A stretch of DNA of 64,000 bases from Bradyrhizobium algeriense (lineage in GTDB: Bacteria > Pseudomonadota > Alphaproteobacteria > Rhizobiales > Xanthobacteraceae). Shown in pieces: positions 10,527 through 22,900 of this stretch. The position numbers and the translations under genes were made by a program. Numbering within the stretch: the stretch's first letter is position 1; each line of letters opens with the position of its first letter. The stretch lies in NCBI RefSeq assembly GCF_003062295.1, contig NZ_PYCN01000001.1, positions 20,001 to 84,000 on the forward strand. The letters are read 5' to 3'. The notes beneath the pieces are model-generated. The model ran no database searches, was not told the origin of the DNA, and was given only the letters and a program-made list of their open reading frames with translations.

Positions 10527-11870
10527 CTAGCAGGCCGGTATGGTGGTTGGAGCCGGCTGTCCGCCGCCCGGAGCCGCCGGCGTCTCCGCCGCCCGTCGAC
10601 GCGCATAAAGCCCCAGCTCCCTCATCAGGTCTGGCGTTACCTGCGAATTCATGCTGTCCGGCAACTTGCTCAGCTTGCCGGCAAAGCAACTCCGTCGCAC
10701 CAGCGCAATTCTGTTTCGCGAATCGCTGAGTGTCGCGGCCGCCGGAAGTTCACCACTCAGTGGCACTTTGTTCAGCAGAGTTACCAGGAGTGCAACATCT
10801 GGACCCGTCACAAAGGTCCTGCGCTCGAAGGCATTCAAGGTTCCGGTTGGGCACGGAGTCAAAGCTATAATTGCCCTCCGTTCCCTGTCACTGCCGATCT
10901 TGCCGTCGAGCTTCGAATTCTGAGTGTCGGTTTGCTCCCAAATGTTCAGGAGAGCCTTCGTAATTCCGGTGATCTGGGTCAGCTCGCTCTGCGGCGCGCA
11001 GAGACCGACCAGAATGTTGTCGATGACTTCGGGTGTGTAGGTCAGCCGGTTAGCCGGATATCCGTCAATAATGGTCTCGGCTCCGGGCACGGTTTTGACC
11101 CTGTCAACATCCGGTGGCTTTCTTTCAACAAACCTCTCGCGCGGTGTGAACGGCACGCCAACCGTGGGGAGCACGGGACCAGCACCGGGTGCAATCCCGG
11201 TCTGTTTAAATACGGTCACCGTCGAATTGATGTTCGCCGCAATCGTCATCGGCATGCAAATCGACAGGTAGGTTCGCATCGTGTGGATGGCCAACGGCTT
11301 GTTGTCGATCGACGACGAAAACCTAAGCAGGTCCTGGCGAAAAGCGTGGCGATTGCCTATCACTACAGTCTGCACTGTCGTGTGATCGACCTGCAGCAGC
11401 AGCGAATTGAAATTGTTGACCGTACTGGTGGCCAACCCAAAGGCTGCCGAAATCGCGGCCAACCCGACCCCACTGACGCCCGCTATGTTCGGATTGGTGA
11501 GCGCGTCTACCGCGAAACGCACCGCGCTTATCTCCGCGAGGATCGCCGCGTTCTCACGCCTTTTCTGATCAAGCCACGCCAAGTATGAATCGCAGCGCGC
11601 GTCGATATCATTCAGACCAGCCTGGACTATCACCGGCCAGGCGTTCGCTGGGACGACCTGCGCGCAGCCAGGCGCGTCGGCACCGATAGAAGAAATTGAT
11701 TGGCGGCAGAGATAATCCAGATAGATGTTCTGAAACTCGGTGGCTGAAGCAGTCTCCGCCGTATAGAGTTGAGTCCCGATACCGCCGCGGAAATAATTTC
11801 GATCGTTCGGATCGCACCCGCTCAACAACACCGCCAATGCAACGCAGCCCGCAACGATACCCGCACGCAT
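10527..11870 (-). CDS. Predicted lipoprotein of unknown function
   Basis: A predicted lipoprotein of 447 residues from ATG 11870. It opens with a lipoprotein signal, MRAGIVAGCVALAVLLSGC, whose lipobox LSGC sets the start. GGGAG lies upstream. The frame stays open to 12143 and another ATG at 11959 would add a second weak signal-like stretch (TLSLANC), but the inner start is cleaner. The mature part has several Cys residues and a hydrophobic stretch near residues 115-135 (GVSGVGLAAISAAFGLA). I recognise no family. It directly precedes the hydrolase gene, which suggests a shared envelope role. Confidence 0.72.
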   Translation of the reverse strand: MRAGIVAGCVALAVLLSGCDPNDRNYFRGGIGTQLYTAETASATEFQNIYLDYLCRQSISSIGADAPGCAQVVPANAWPVIVQAGLNDIDARCDSYLAWLDQKRRENAAILAEISAVRFAVDALTNPNIAGVSGVGLAAISAAFGLATSTVNNFNSLLLQVDHTTVQTVVIGNRHAFRQDLLRFSSSIDNKPLAIHTMRTYLSICMPMTIAANINSTVTVFKQTGIAPGAGPVLPTVGVPFTPRERFVERKPPDVDRVKTVPGAETIIDGYPANRLTYTPEVIDNILVGLCAPQSELTQITGITKALLNIWEQTDTQNSKLDGKIGSDRERRAIIALTPCPTGTLNAFERRTFVTGPDVALLVTLLNKVPLSGELPAAATLSDSRNRIALVRRSCFAGKLSKLPDSMNSQVTPDLMRELGLYARRRAAETPAAPGGGQPAPTTIPAC

Positions 11871-12075
11871 CGCACGCTCCCACATCTCCCGCACAAATCC
11901 CTTGCAATTCGCGAGCGAGAGCGTGGCGGCAAAAGCGATAGAAACTGCCGTGTGGCGCATGATGGCGATCGGCCCATCGTGACAAGCACGAGCGAAGTCG
12001 CGGCCCCGCGGGGCTTTCGCTCGCGGCGGTTGGCTCTTACTGGTTGGGTGATCGGCTACGCGCACGCAATATCTC

Positions 12076-12318
12076 TCAATGCTCTGGTTTTGATGGTTCA
12101 ATGTCCAAATGCTTCTGCCCGTCATGCTCGCCGGCGGCTGCATTCAAATTGGAGGCGACAATCGCAAAGGCGCGCTGCACATCGTCGACCACGTCGCGCC
12201 GGCGGGTGTTGATGTTGCGCACCAGGACCCGCCAACGCGCGTGTTCGCTGGCATCGGCGCTTTCACGCCAGAAGCGCAGAATGAAAACCTGATCGGGCAG
12301 TGGTCGCTGTGAGTCCAT
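12076..12318 (-). CDS. Small hypothetical protein
   Basis: An 80-residue protein with a compact start FILRFWRESAD and a core WRVLVRNINTRRRDVVDDV, which looks like a folded conserved protein rather than a random frame. I recall similar short proteins in Bradyrhizobium but no function. It lies between the BTAD regulator and the lipoprotein, on the same strand, with gaps of about 235 and 205 bp. The Shine-Dalgarno is weak. Confidence 0.5.
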   Translation of the reverse strand: MDSQRPLPDQVFILRFWRESADASEHARWRVLVRNINTRRRDVVDDVQRAFAIVASNLNAAAGEHDGQKHLDIEPSKPEH

Positions 12319-12553
12319 GCGCCGACGGTTGCATGGCCTGAACTCGGGACAATCCTGCGATCGTTCGGGAATTGTCGTCGTCGGCTCACGGCCGGTCCAC
12401 GATCCGATGCCCGGCGGATTGGCTGCGGATCACGGCAAGGTCACGGCGCGCCCTGGGAAAGCCGCGGGTTTCGCCCTGCCCGGATTTGGTCGACGGTGAG
12501 TGTGGAGTTTGCTGGGTAAAGCTGCCGTCCGGGGCCGGGCGGCTAGTTAGCGC

Positions 12554-13378
12554 TTAAATTGCAAAAATCTGCTTCTCGTCCCGACCGATCAGGCGCGCGC
12601 GCAGGCGCTGAGCGTTTTCGGCATTATGCAGGTTCCTGATCTCTTCGATGATCGCACCTGTCGCCGGAAGCGGCGAAATGCCGAGCTCCTTCCGGATCAG
12701 GCCGATCCAATGATCGTAGTACCTGATGGCATCGATTCGTCTTTCATCGAGCGCGAGCAGGGTCAGGAGATGCCGAACCAGCTCTTCACGATAGGGATCG
12801 AAGCGCAGCGAATGACGGGCGAGCTGGATCGCGTCGTGGTAGTAACCACAAAGCCCGAGATGACGAACCATGATCATGGCCGACTGGATGAAAAGGGAGT
12901 GAAGCCGCTCGCGTTCTTCCAGGATCCATTCGGCATCTTCGCCGTCCAGAAATGGCCCCTCGTACCGATACAGAACCGCGAGAACCTCCTTCATTCTCGA
13001 TGGTTCCGGCTGGGCCTCGAGCCCGCTGAGCGTGCTCCGTGCGGCGTGAAGCAACGCCCAAGTGTCAACGTCCAGCCACGGTGTCTTCTCAAGAATGGTC
13101 TCGGGGCCAACGGTCCTCAAACCATGGCCGTCCTGGTATTCGGGAGACGACGCAAGCAGCTTCCGCAGCCGCCAGACCGCAGAGTTCATGGCTCGGCGCC
13201 CCCTCTCGGTATCCAGCTCCGGCCAAAACAAGTCGATAAGCCGCTCGCGGCGATGCGGACGATCCGGAAACGTGAAGAGGAATCCAGCCAATCGCCGCCC
13301 GGCTGGACCGAGATCCGACCAAATCTGTTCGTTACTACGGGTAACTCGACTGGCGCCGAACAAACTAACGCTCAACAC
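12554..13378 (-). CDS. BTAD/SARP-type transcriptional regulator
   Basis: A 274-residue regulator. The N-terminal part (about 1-95) reads as an OmpR-like winged helix, with RERLIDLFWPELD and AMNSAVWRLRKLL typical of SARP proteins. Residues about 105-260 form the helical bacterial transcriptional activator domain (YEGPFLDGEDAEWILEERERL). I choose GTG 13378 because GGAGGG lies six bases ahead. An ATG at 13417 lies upstream of that site. It is the first gene of a minus-strand row that includes the lipoprotein and hydrolase, so it may control them. That is inference from position only. Confidence 0.85.
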   Translation of the reverse strand: MLSVSLFGASRVTRSNEQIWSDLGPAGRRLAGFLFTFPDRPHRRERLIDLFWPELDTERGRRAMNSAVWRLRKLLASSPEYQDGHGLRTVGPETILEKTPWLDVDTWALLHAARSTLSGLEAQPEPSRMKEVLAVLYRYEGPFLDGEDAEWILEERERLHSLFIQSAMIMVRHLGLCGYYHDAIQLARHSLRFDPYREELVRHLLTLLALDERRIDAIRYYDHWIGLIRKELGISPLPATGAIIEEIRNLHNAENAQRLRARLIGRDEKQIFAI

Positions 13379-13853
13379 GGCCGTCCCTCCGCGCGCGAAC
13401 ACGACTAAAGAGCACACCTAAAAATGTCGTCCTGGCTTTCAGCCATTCCAGTTCAAAATCGCAGCCTCAATTTAAAATTGTCGATTCTCAAAAAGCGCGC
13501 GAAGTCAAGGCTTCCCCAACAGTCCAAACCAACGCCGGCTCCTAGATACTCACGCCACGCATCGCACGCCCCCTTACTCTCCGTCAGGGATTGTGGGGAA
13601 CCGGCATGAAGTTGTTCAAGGAGAATCTCACAGCCCTTACGAGATGACGCGATACGTGCGTCTTTTCAACAACACCCTCTTTTCGTGCAAGGGCCCGACA
13701 CACCGTGGCGTTGCGGTATCAGGAGGTGCTTCGTGCGGGCGCGAGCGCGTTCGTTTTTCCTTCCCACGGCCCCAATTTTTCATCGGCGGCCGGGGAACTG
13801 AATGGGAGTGGACTGTTTGATTTTGATCGGCGAGCCCTTGATGGAGGAATGTC
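13379..13853. other. Intergenic region between BTAD regulator and small protein gene
   Basis: A divergent intergenic space of 475 bp with a more A/T-rich patch near 13465-13500, where the promoter of the BTAD regulator could lie. Reading frames here lack family resemblance. I see no repeat or RNA gene. Confidence 0.5.
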
Positions 13854-14138
13854 ATGGCAAGCCTGTCGGGATCAGAGCGCATTACCCGGGACGACGTCAT
13901 CAAGGCGATCGGCTCCGCCGACGACGTGACCATCGCCCAAATGATCGCGACCGGTGCGACGGTTGAGGAGCTGGCTGAGGCCCAAGCATGGCTCGCGAAT
14001 GACGAGCCGATGATGAATGCAGGCCGGCCGCTGGCGACGGGGCGGGTTCGCGAGCTCGTCGATATTCTCTCCGAGCTTGAGCCTGACGATGATGACGACC
14101 CCGGGTCTTTCACCGGACCTTCCATCACGCAAGGCTGA
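13854..14138 (+). CDS. Small conserved hypothetical protein, acidic C-terminus
   Basis: A soluble, acidic 94-residue protein: MASLSGSERITRDD at the start, a helical middle (ATVEELAEAQAWLANDE) and an Asp-rich end (EPDDDDDPG). ATG follows GGAGGAATGTC, an ideal ribosome site. I recall similar proteins in Bradyrhizobium with no known function. It is convergent with clpB, whose stop is 64 bp away. Confidence 0.75.
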   Translation: MASLSGSERITRDDVIKAIGSADDVTIAQMIATGATVEELAEAQAWLANDEPMMNAGRPLATGRVRELVDILSELEPDDDDDPGSFTGPSITQG

Positions 14139-14202
14139 GATGCCCCGGCGCGTCGCGTGTCGGAGCATCTCATTTAGGTCAGGCCGACTTACGCTTCTAG
14201 CG

Positions 14203-16839
<2,637 letters not shown>

Positions 16840-16874
16840 GTCGTTTACTTCCCTCGGCCTGCCGTCCCCACCCG

Positions 16875-16920
16875 GGCGCGATCAGCAAAAGTGGGTACCG
16901 GTTTTGCGTCCGATCGCGCC
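16875..16920. repeat. Short intergenic palindromic repeat (GTGGGTACCGG family)
   Basis: A near-perfect inverted repeat: GGCGCGATCAGCAAAA, then GTGGGTACCGG, then TTTTGCGTCCGATCGCGCC. Its core recurs at 60054-60107 and, more diverged, at 46614-46703. Elements of this type are common between genes in rhizobia. Here it sits about 35-80 bp ahead of clpB. Confidence 0.7.
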
Positions 16921-17169
16921 CCAAAATTATGTTTGGCGCGTGACTTTGACGCGAAACCGCACACACTTTCGCGGGTCACGCGCGTAGGCATGATTACGGC
17001 ATCTTCATTGGGTATCCGCGAACCGCATTGACATTTCTCAACCGGCCGCGGTTCGTCGCCCGCTTTTCAGGCTTGACGCAAATGTGGGCATCACGGCGCA
17101 AAACGGAAGAGGCCCGGTCACAAATTCGGGAGCGGTGGCGCACGACAACGGAATCCCTTAATAAGCCGC

Positions 17170-17958
17170 ATGCCTGCCACAGCCCCGCCTGCCCGGATCA
17201 CCGGAATCTATCGCTACCCCGTCAAGGGCCTGACCCCCGAACAGCTTAGCCGCGCCGAGCTTAGCCCCGGTCAGACGCTCCTGGCCGACCGCCGCTACGC
17301 GATCGAAAACGGCCCCTCCGGCTTCGATCCGGCCGAGCCGAAATGGTTGCCGAAGCCGCACTTCCTGATGCTGATGCGGGACGAATGGCTGGCCCGCCTG
17401 CGCACCCGGTTCGACGATGCGAGCAACGTCCTCTCGATTAACCACAACGGCCGGATCGTAGCCCAGGGCAATCTCGCAACGCCCGAGGGCCGGCGGACAA
17501 TCGAGAACTTCTTCGCCACCGCCTATGCCGGCCAGATCAAGGGTCCGCCAAAGGTGCTCGAAAGCCCGGGGCACAGCTTTTCGGACCTCGCCCGCAAGGT
17601 CGTCTCCATCATCAACCTCGCCAGCGTCCGCGCCATCGAGAACATGGTGGGCGCGCCGGTCCATCCGCTTCGCTTCCGCGCCAATCTCTATGTCGAGGGC
17701 TGGCCGGCCTGGCACGAATTCGACCTCCTCGACCGGACGCTTTCGATCGGCGACGTGAGACTCAAGGTGGTGAAGCGCATCGTCCGCTGCGCCGCCGTCA
17801 ATGTCGATCCGGATACGGCCCAGCGCGACCTCGCCATCCCCCAGGCGCTGCAGCGCAGGCTCTCTCACGCCGATTGCGGGATCTATGCCGAGGTGATCAC
17901 GGGCGGCACGATCAGCGACGGCGAGGTGATCGCGGCGGAACAGCCGGAATTGTTCTGA
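17170..17958 (+). CDS. MOSC domain-containing protein
   Basis: A 262-residue protein with the N-terminal beta-barrel typical of MOSC proteins (ITGIYRYPVKGLTPEQL) followed by the MOSC domain, which carries the conserved Cys in KRIVRCAAVNVDP. MOSC domains are sulfur-carrier folds related to the molybdenum cofactor sulfurase C-terminus. Related bacterial proteins (YcbX, YiiM) act in detoxification of N-hydroxylated compounds. Which role applies here is not visible. It stands alone, divergent from clpB. Confidence 0.9.
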   Translation: MPATAPPARITGIYRYPVKGLTPEQLSRAELSPGQTLLADRRYAIENGPSGFDPAEPKWLPKPHFLMLMRDEWLARLRTRFDDASNVLSINHNGRIVAQGNLATPEGRRTIENFFATAYAGQIKGPPKVLESPGHSFSDLARKVVSIINLASVRAIENMVGAPVHPLRFRANLYVEGWPAWHEFDLLDRTLSIGDVRLKVVKRIVRCAAVNVDPDTAQRDLAIPQALQRRLSHADCGIYAEVITGGTISDGEVIAAEQPELF

Positions 17959-17997
17959 GGTAATTCGGGCGGCTCCATGATTTCTGGATCCGGCCAC

Positions 17998-18083
17998 GTA
18001 GCCCGGATGGAGCGCAGCGCAATCCGGGATTCCCTGACCGCATACGACTGCCCCCGGATTTCGCTCCGCTCCATCCGGGCTAC
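17998..18083. repeat. Inverted-repeat element, GTAGCCCGGATGGAGC family
   Basis: Two arms in opposite orientation, GTAGCCCGGATGGAGCGCAG at the left and its near-complement ending CCATCCGGGCTAC at the right, enclose about 25 bp. One arm recurs alone at 32630-32664. The family is a REP-like element frequent in Bradyrhizobium, which I say from memory. Confidence 0.8.
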
Positions 18084-18103
18084 AAGGCTCCTCGCTCCGC
18101 CGT

Positions 18104-18785
18104 CACTGAGATGCACGTTCGTATTCTCGCGGCTCAATGAACCCGAGGCTTGCATGAACCTTTCCCTCCTTAACGAGGGAGCAGGGAATGCCGGGTGCTT
18201 GCTGCACCCGCGGTCTCGTGTGCAAGATGGAGATAGAGGCGCACACGAGCATACAGGTACAGCCGGAGCACTCCGGCATCCCCTGCGCAATGGTTTGACG
18301 GCTTATGCCGCGCTCTCCCTGGAGACGAATTCGTCTTGCCTCCATCGCTGCCGGCTTGATGGCTCAATCGATCCGGTTGGATCAAATTCGCCACCGGCAG
18401 CTTGGCACCAGCCACGGGTGTCGGGACCACACGGTTTTGCCGTACGCGTCAGCGCCGTACGTCCTGCACGCCGGATTTCGCTCACAAGATAACTTGCCCT
18501 GCGACTCCATCTGCGCGCCGGCGCCATCGCGTCCACCGCATCCCATCCCGCGTTCGTGACGATCGCGATACGCCCCTCTTGCCGGGACGAGACGGGCGGA
18601 AATAGCCACTGATTTGGGGCGACGGGGAAGCGAATTATTTTTGCCAAGGAAACTGGACGACCCAAATCAGATTGAAACTGTTCAGTAAATTAGATTTTGC
18701 GCGCAGCGGGTTTTTGGGCGATCGCATGCAGGAGCGAAGCGGAATGCAGCCGACTTGCCCGACGGGCGACTCATTATTGGGATTA
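18104..18785. repeat. Long interspersed Bradyrhizobium-type repeat (non-coding)
   Basis: This roughly 680-bp stretch has no real gene. I recognise its wording (for example CTCGCGGCTCAATGAACCCG, TGCTGCACCCGCGGTCTCGT, CCCTGGAGACGAATTCGTC) as a long repeat that occurs many times in Bradyrhizobium genomes and is often mis-annotated as small proteins on both strands. The boundaries are approximate. Only one copy is present in this window, so the repeat status rests on memory. Confidence 0.6.
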
Positions 18786-18997
18786 AAAGCTCGTAGGTCC
18801 TCGGCGTCGCCTCCCCGATCATTTTGAGTTGACAACGCGCGTTGCCGCGCCATCATCATGACCGGGTCGATACACCCGCCGCCTGCGCCCTTCGGGGATG
18901 GTGAACGTATCAATCTATCTCCGCGCCCTCGCCATTGGCGAACGGGTCGGCAAGGCAGGCACCGATCTCCTCCGTTCGTCGATAGAGAGGTGCTCTC

Positions 18998-19645
18998 ATG
19001 CGCGATTTCCGCGATGCGAAAGTCATGGCGCATTCCCTGCGCGATGCCTTGAAGACCAGGGCTATGGAGATCACCCATAGCGAATCCCTGGAGCTGATCG
19101 CGAAGACGTTCGGCTACGACAACTGGAACATCCTGTCCGCCAAGATCGATACGGTACAGCCACGCCCCGGGTCGACTGCCGGCCACCAGGGCCCGACGCC
19201 ACCAGCGGTGCTCTATTGTTCCTTCTGCGGCAAGAGCCAGCATGAAGTGAGAGCGCTGGTTGCCGGCCCGACCGTGCTTATCTGCGACGAATGCATCGAT
19301 GTGTGCAGCGACATCATCGACGAGCAACTACTCCGGCTTATCGAAGGCGATCAGGAGAGCGCTCGGGCCATGTCCACCGAGCGGCTGTCGTATTATGTGG
19401 AGCACGCGAAGAAGGGAGAGCAACGCAATCGTCTCGTCCTGCAACGTATCGAGCGAATGCTTGCGCTTCGACGCAGCGCGGCACCGGTGGATGATGATAT
19501 CTTGACATCGTCCGGCATCATTCATTTGAAGAACAAGACGGTTGACGAACTTCTGGCCATGCAGAAGTTTCCGCTGGACCAACTGAAGCGGTACGAACAG
19601 GCTCTGCGCACGGCAACGCCCGTGCTCAATGAACGGAAGCCATGA
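18998..19645 (+). CDS. Glyoxalase-associated domain and ClpX-type C4 zinc-finger protein
   Basis: A 215-residue protein combining two modules. Residues 1-50 ([33 protein letters not shown]) match the short helical domain annotated as glyoxalase-superfamily-related in rhizobia. Residues 72-107 are a ClpX-like C4 zinc finger with Cys74, Cys77, Cys96 and Cys99. The last 100 residues are helical and charged. No AAA domain follows, so it is not ClpX. The zinc finger in ClpX binds substrates and adaptors, which suggests a role in protein recognition, but no function is established. ATG 18998 follows GAGAGG. Confidence 0.82.
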   Translation: MRDFRDAKVMAHSLRDALKTRAMEITHSESLELIAKTFGYDNWNILSAKIDTVQPRPGSTAGHQGPTPPAVLYCSFCGKSQHEVRALVAGPTVLICDECIDVCSDIIDEQLLRLIEGDQESARAMSTERLSYYVEHAKKGEQRNRLVLQRIERMLALRRSAAPVDDDILTSSGIIHLKNKTVDELLAMQKFPLDQLKRYEQALRTATPVLNERKP

Positions 19646-19920
19646 TCCGTTCAGGAGCCATTGCCAAGTCCCGGCCAAGTCCGGACTACAGTGCTCTCCG
19701 GGAGCACGAGTCTGGAATTGGCCCCTGCAGACCTGAGCGGGCAGCTCGACGATGTCTTCCTTCTGGACAGAAACGGGCGGTCCGCCTCAGCGAGCCGACC
19801 GCCACTTTTGAGCGCGAACGGAACCTCGATACGGATCAACCGGAGTTGTGACCACGATCACATGGATCGCTCGACTTCTGGCGCATTGTAATGGCGTTAT
19901 TGATATCCGTTGAGGTCCGG
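19646..19920. other. Intergenic region ahead of the cyclase gene
   Basis: A 275-bp gap without a credible gene. It carries the CRP-type palindrome at 19847-19862 and so is probably the control region of the cyclase-ATPase gene. Confidence 0.5.
19847..19862. promoter_or_regulatory. Perfect CRP-type palindrome TGTGA-N6-TCACA
   Basis: TGTGACCACGATCACA matches both half-sites of the classical CRP/FNR-family consensus exactly. Its right end is 58 bp before ATG 19921 of a predicted nucleotide cyclase. With ten fixed positions, about 0.06 such sites are expected by chance in a random 64-kb sequence. Confidence 0.5.
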
Positions 19921-22900
19921 ATGCACTGCACGAATTGCGCAGCCGAAGTCCCGGAGCAAAGAAAATTTTGCGGACAGTGCGGAGCGGCGGTGGTGCGGCG
20001 CTGTCTGACCTGCGGCGCGGCAAACCCTGCCCTGAACAAGTTTTGCGGCGACTGCGGAACCAGATTGCGCGTGGATTCTCCCGCAGCGGCACCGACGGCC
20101 CGGGACGCGCGCCCGATCGAGCGCCGGCAGCTTACGGTACTGTTTTGCGACCTGGTCGGATCGACTGCGCTCTCCGCGCGGCTCGATCCTGAAGACTTCG
20201 GCGCCATCATCGCCGACTACCGGCGCTGTATTACTGAAACCGTTGCCAGCTTCGACGGCTTTGTCGCGCGACATCATGGCGACGGTGCGGTGGCATATTT
20301 TGGCTATCCTCACGCACACGAAGACGACGCGGAGCGCGCCGTTCACGCCAGCCTCGCATTGGTGCAGGCGGTCGCCACCCTGCCCGCGAAGGAAAAGTTG
20401 AGCGCGCGCGTCGGTGTCGCAACGGGCGTCGCGTTGGTCGGCGATATGTCGGAAAGCGCGATTTCCGAGGAGCATGGCATCCTCGGCGATACCCCGAATC
20501 TTGCCGCCCGGCTGCAATCGCTCGCGCAACCCGGCGCCGTCATTATCTCGGATCGCACAAAGACGATCGCTGGACCGCAATTCGAGTATCTCGATCTCGG
20601 TAAAGTCGAGTTCAAGGGATTCGTAAAGCCAGTCGCGGCCTGGCAAGTCGCAGGCAAGACAGCAGTGACCAGCCGATCGCATGCTCTCCAAAGTAGCGAT
20701 TTGCTGCCGCTGATCGGTCGTGATGAAGAAATCGAGCTACTTCTGCGCCGATGGGAGCGGGCCAAGAGTGGCGAAGGTCAGGTGGTGCTGCTCTCCGGTG
20801 AAGCGGGAATCGGCAAATCACGGCTCACCATCGCGCTGCTGGAACAGCTTGCTCGCGAGCCACACATACGCCTGCGGTTCTTCTGCTCGCCGCAGCATAC
20901 CGACAGCCCGCTCTATCCGGTGATCGGCGAGATGTTGCGCGCCGCCGGCTTTGCTCACGATGACAGCCAGCAAGCGAAAATGGACAAGCTTGACGCGCTG
21001 CTGGCGCAAAGCTCGACGCCTTCAGAGGATGCGGCGCTGTTTGCCGAAATGCTGTCGCTGCCCAACGATGGACGCTACCCTCCGGTTGAAGTCGAGCCGC
21101 AGCTCCGTCGTCAGAAAACGCTGAAAGCGCTTGGTTCGCAAATCGAGGTGCTGGTGCGGATCAATCCCGTGCTGATGATTTTCGAAGATGCGCATTGGGC
21201 CGATCCAACCAGCCTCGAATTGTTCGCCCGGGCGGTGGACTGGGCCGTGAGCCACCGGCTCCTGTTACTTGTCACTTTCAGGCCGGAATTCAGTCCGCCC
21301 GGGATCGGACGGCCGCACGTGACTGAGCTGACCCTCCATCGGCTGGCGCCGCGCGACATCAATTTCCTGATCGAGCGCATCGTCGGCAACCGATCGTTGC
21401 CGGCGGGCATCCGCCAGGACATCATCGAGCGCACCGACGGCATTCCGCTGTTCGCCGAGGAGATGACCAAGGCGGTGCTGGACGCGGAGGGTGAGAGTGA
21501 TGCTCAGCGGGCCTTCGCAGGCGGACCAACGCCTGTTGTGGCGGTTCCGGCAAGCCTGCAGGCTTCGCTGATGTCGCGGCTCGACCGGCTCGGCCCGGCG
21601 AAGAGCGTGGCGCAGGTCGGCGCAGCGATCGGCCGGGCATTTCCCCACATGTTGCTGGCCGCGCTCGTGCGAAAACCAAAGGAAGAACTGGACGCCGACC
21701 TCGACCGGCTCATTGCGGCGGGTTTGTTGTTTCGGCACGGCACCCCGCCGTATGCGAGCTACCTGTTCAAGCATGCGCTGGTGCAGGACGCAGCCTACAG
21801 TACGCTGCTGCGCGGGCCAAGGCGCGTGCTGCATGCGCGCATCGCCGAAATCCTCGAAAGTCAATTCGCAGAAATCGCCGAGAGCCAGCCCGAACTGCTG
21901 GCGCGTCACTACGCAAAGGCCGACCTGATCGAGAAGTCAGCGCGCCTGTGGGGCAAGGCGGGACAGCGCTCACAGGAGCGTTCGGCGCTGGTCGAAGCCG
22001 CAGAGCAACTCAGCCACGCTCTGGAACAAATCGCAACCTTGCCCAGCACGCCCGACCTGCGGCGCGAGCAGATCGTCTTACACGTCGCGCTCTTGAACAC
22101 GCTCATGCATGTCAAGGGATATGGCGCGCCCGAAACGAAGGCTGCCGTAGCTCAGGTGAGAGCGCTGATCGAGCAAGCGGAGCGGATCGGCGAACCTCCC
22201 GATGACCCTTCGTTGCTGCTCTCGGCTCTGTTTGGCCAGTGGATCGTCAACTTCATAAACTTCAATGGTGACGTTGCGCGAGAGCTTGCAGCGCGATTTC
22301 TGGCCCTTGGCGAGAAGGAGGGAACGGCGGCACCGCGCATGATTGGACACCGTACCATGGCGAGCACGCTCGCGCTTATGGGAGACCTCGTTGATGCCAA
22401 GGCGCACTACAATGAAGCCCTCGCCCTTTACCGCCCCGCCGAGCACCGGCGATTGATGACGCGATTTGGCCAGGACCTCCGGGTAACGTGCCTGGCCTTT
22501 CGTTCGATGGCTTCGTGGCTGCTCGGTTACCCCGAGGCTGCGCTCAAGGATGCAGAATGCGCGCTAGCGGAAGCGCGCCAGATCGAGCACGCCGCCACTT
22601 TGATGTTTACGCTGAATTTTCCGATTCTTATCAATACCTACTGCGGGAATTACCACGCGGCAAACGAGCGTCTCAAAGAGCTTGTCGTGTTGGCCGAGGA
22701 GAAAGGTGCCCCGTTCCGAAAAGCGGAAGGCGTGTTACGGCGGGGCTATATCCTGACACTCACGGGAGCCGCGAAAGCAGCCGAGATCGTCACGGCGGGC
22801 ATTGATTTATGGCGGTCGGCCGGATCGACAATATTTACGCCGGAGCACGAGTTCATGTTGGCAATCGCCCATGCCAATTCGGGCCAATTCGACGATGCCT

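Noticed and set aside
13593..13820. 75-codon frame before the small acidic protein gene
   Set aside because: No ribosome site and no protein-like composition. It spans what is probably promoter sequence.
16840..17169. Heat-shock sigma-factor promoter for clpB
   Set aside because: I looked for CTTGA with a CCCAT-type -10 at 13-18 bases on the minus strand and found no convincing pair.
18303..18665. Several small frames on both strands in the long repeat
   Set aside because: They overlap one another, lack ribosome sites and resemble the false small proteins often annotated in this Bradyrhizobium repeat.
18829..18860. TTGACA box upstream of the ClpX-zinc-finger gene as a promoter
   Set aside because: The -35 is perfect, but at 17 bases spacing the -10 (ATCATC) is poor and the distance to the gene is over 130 bp.
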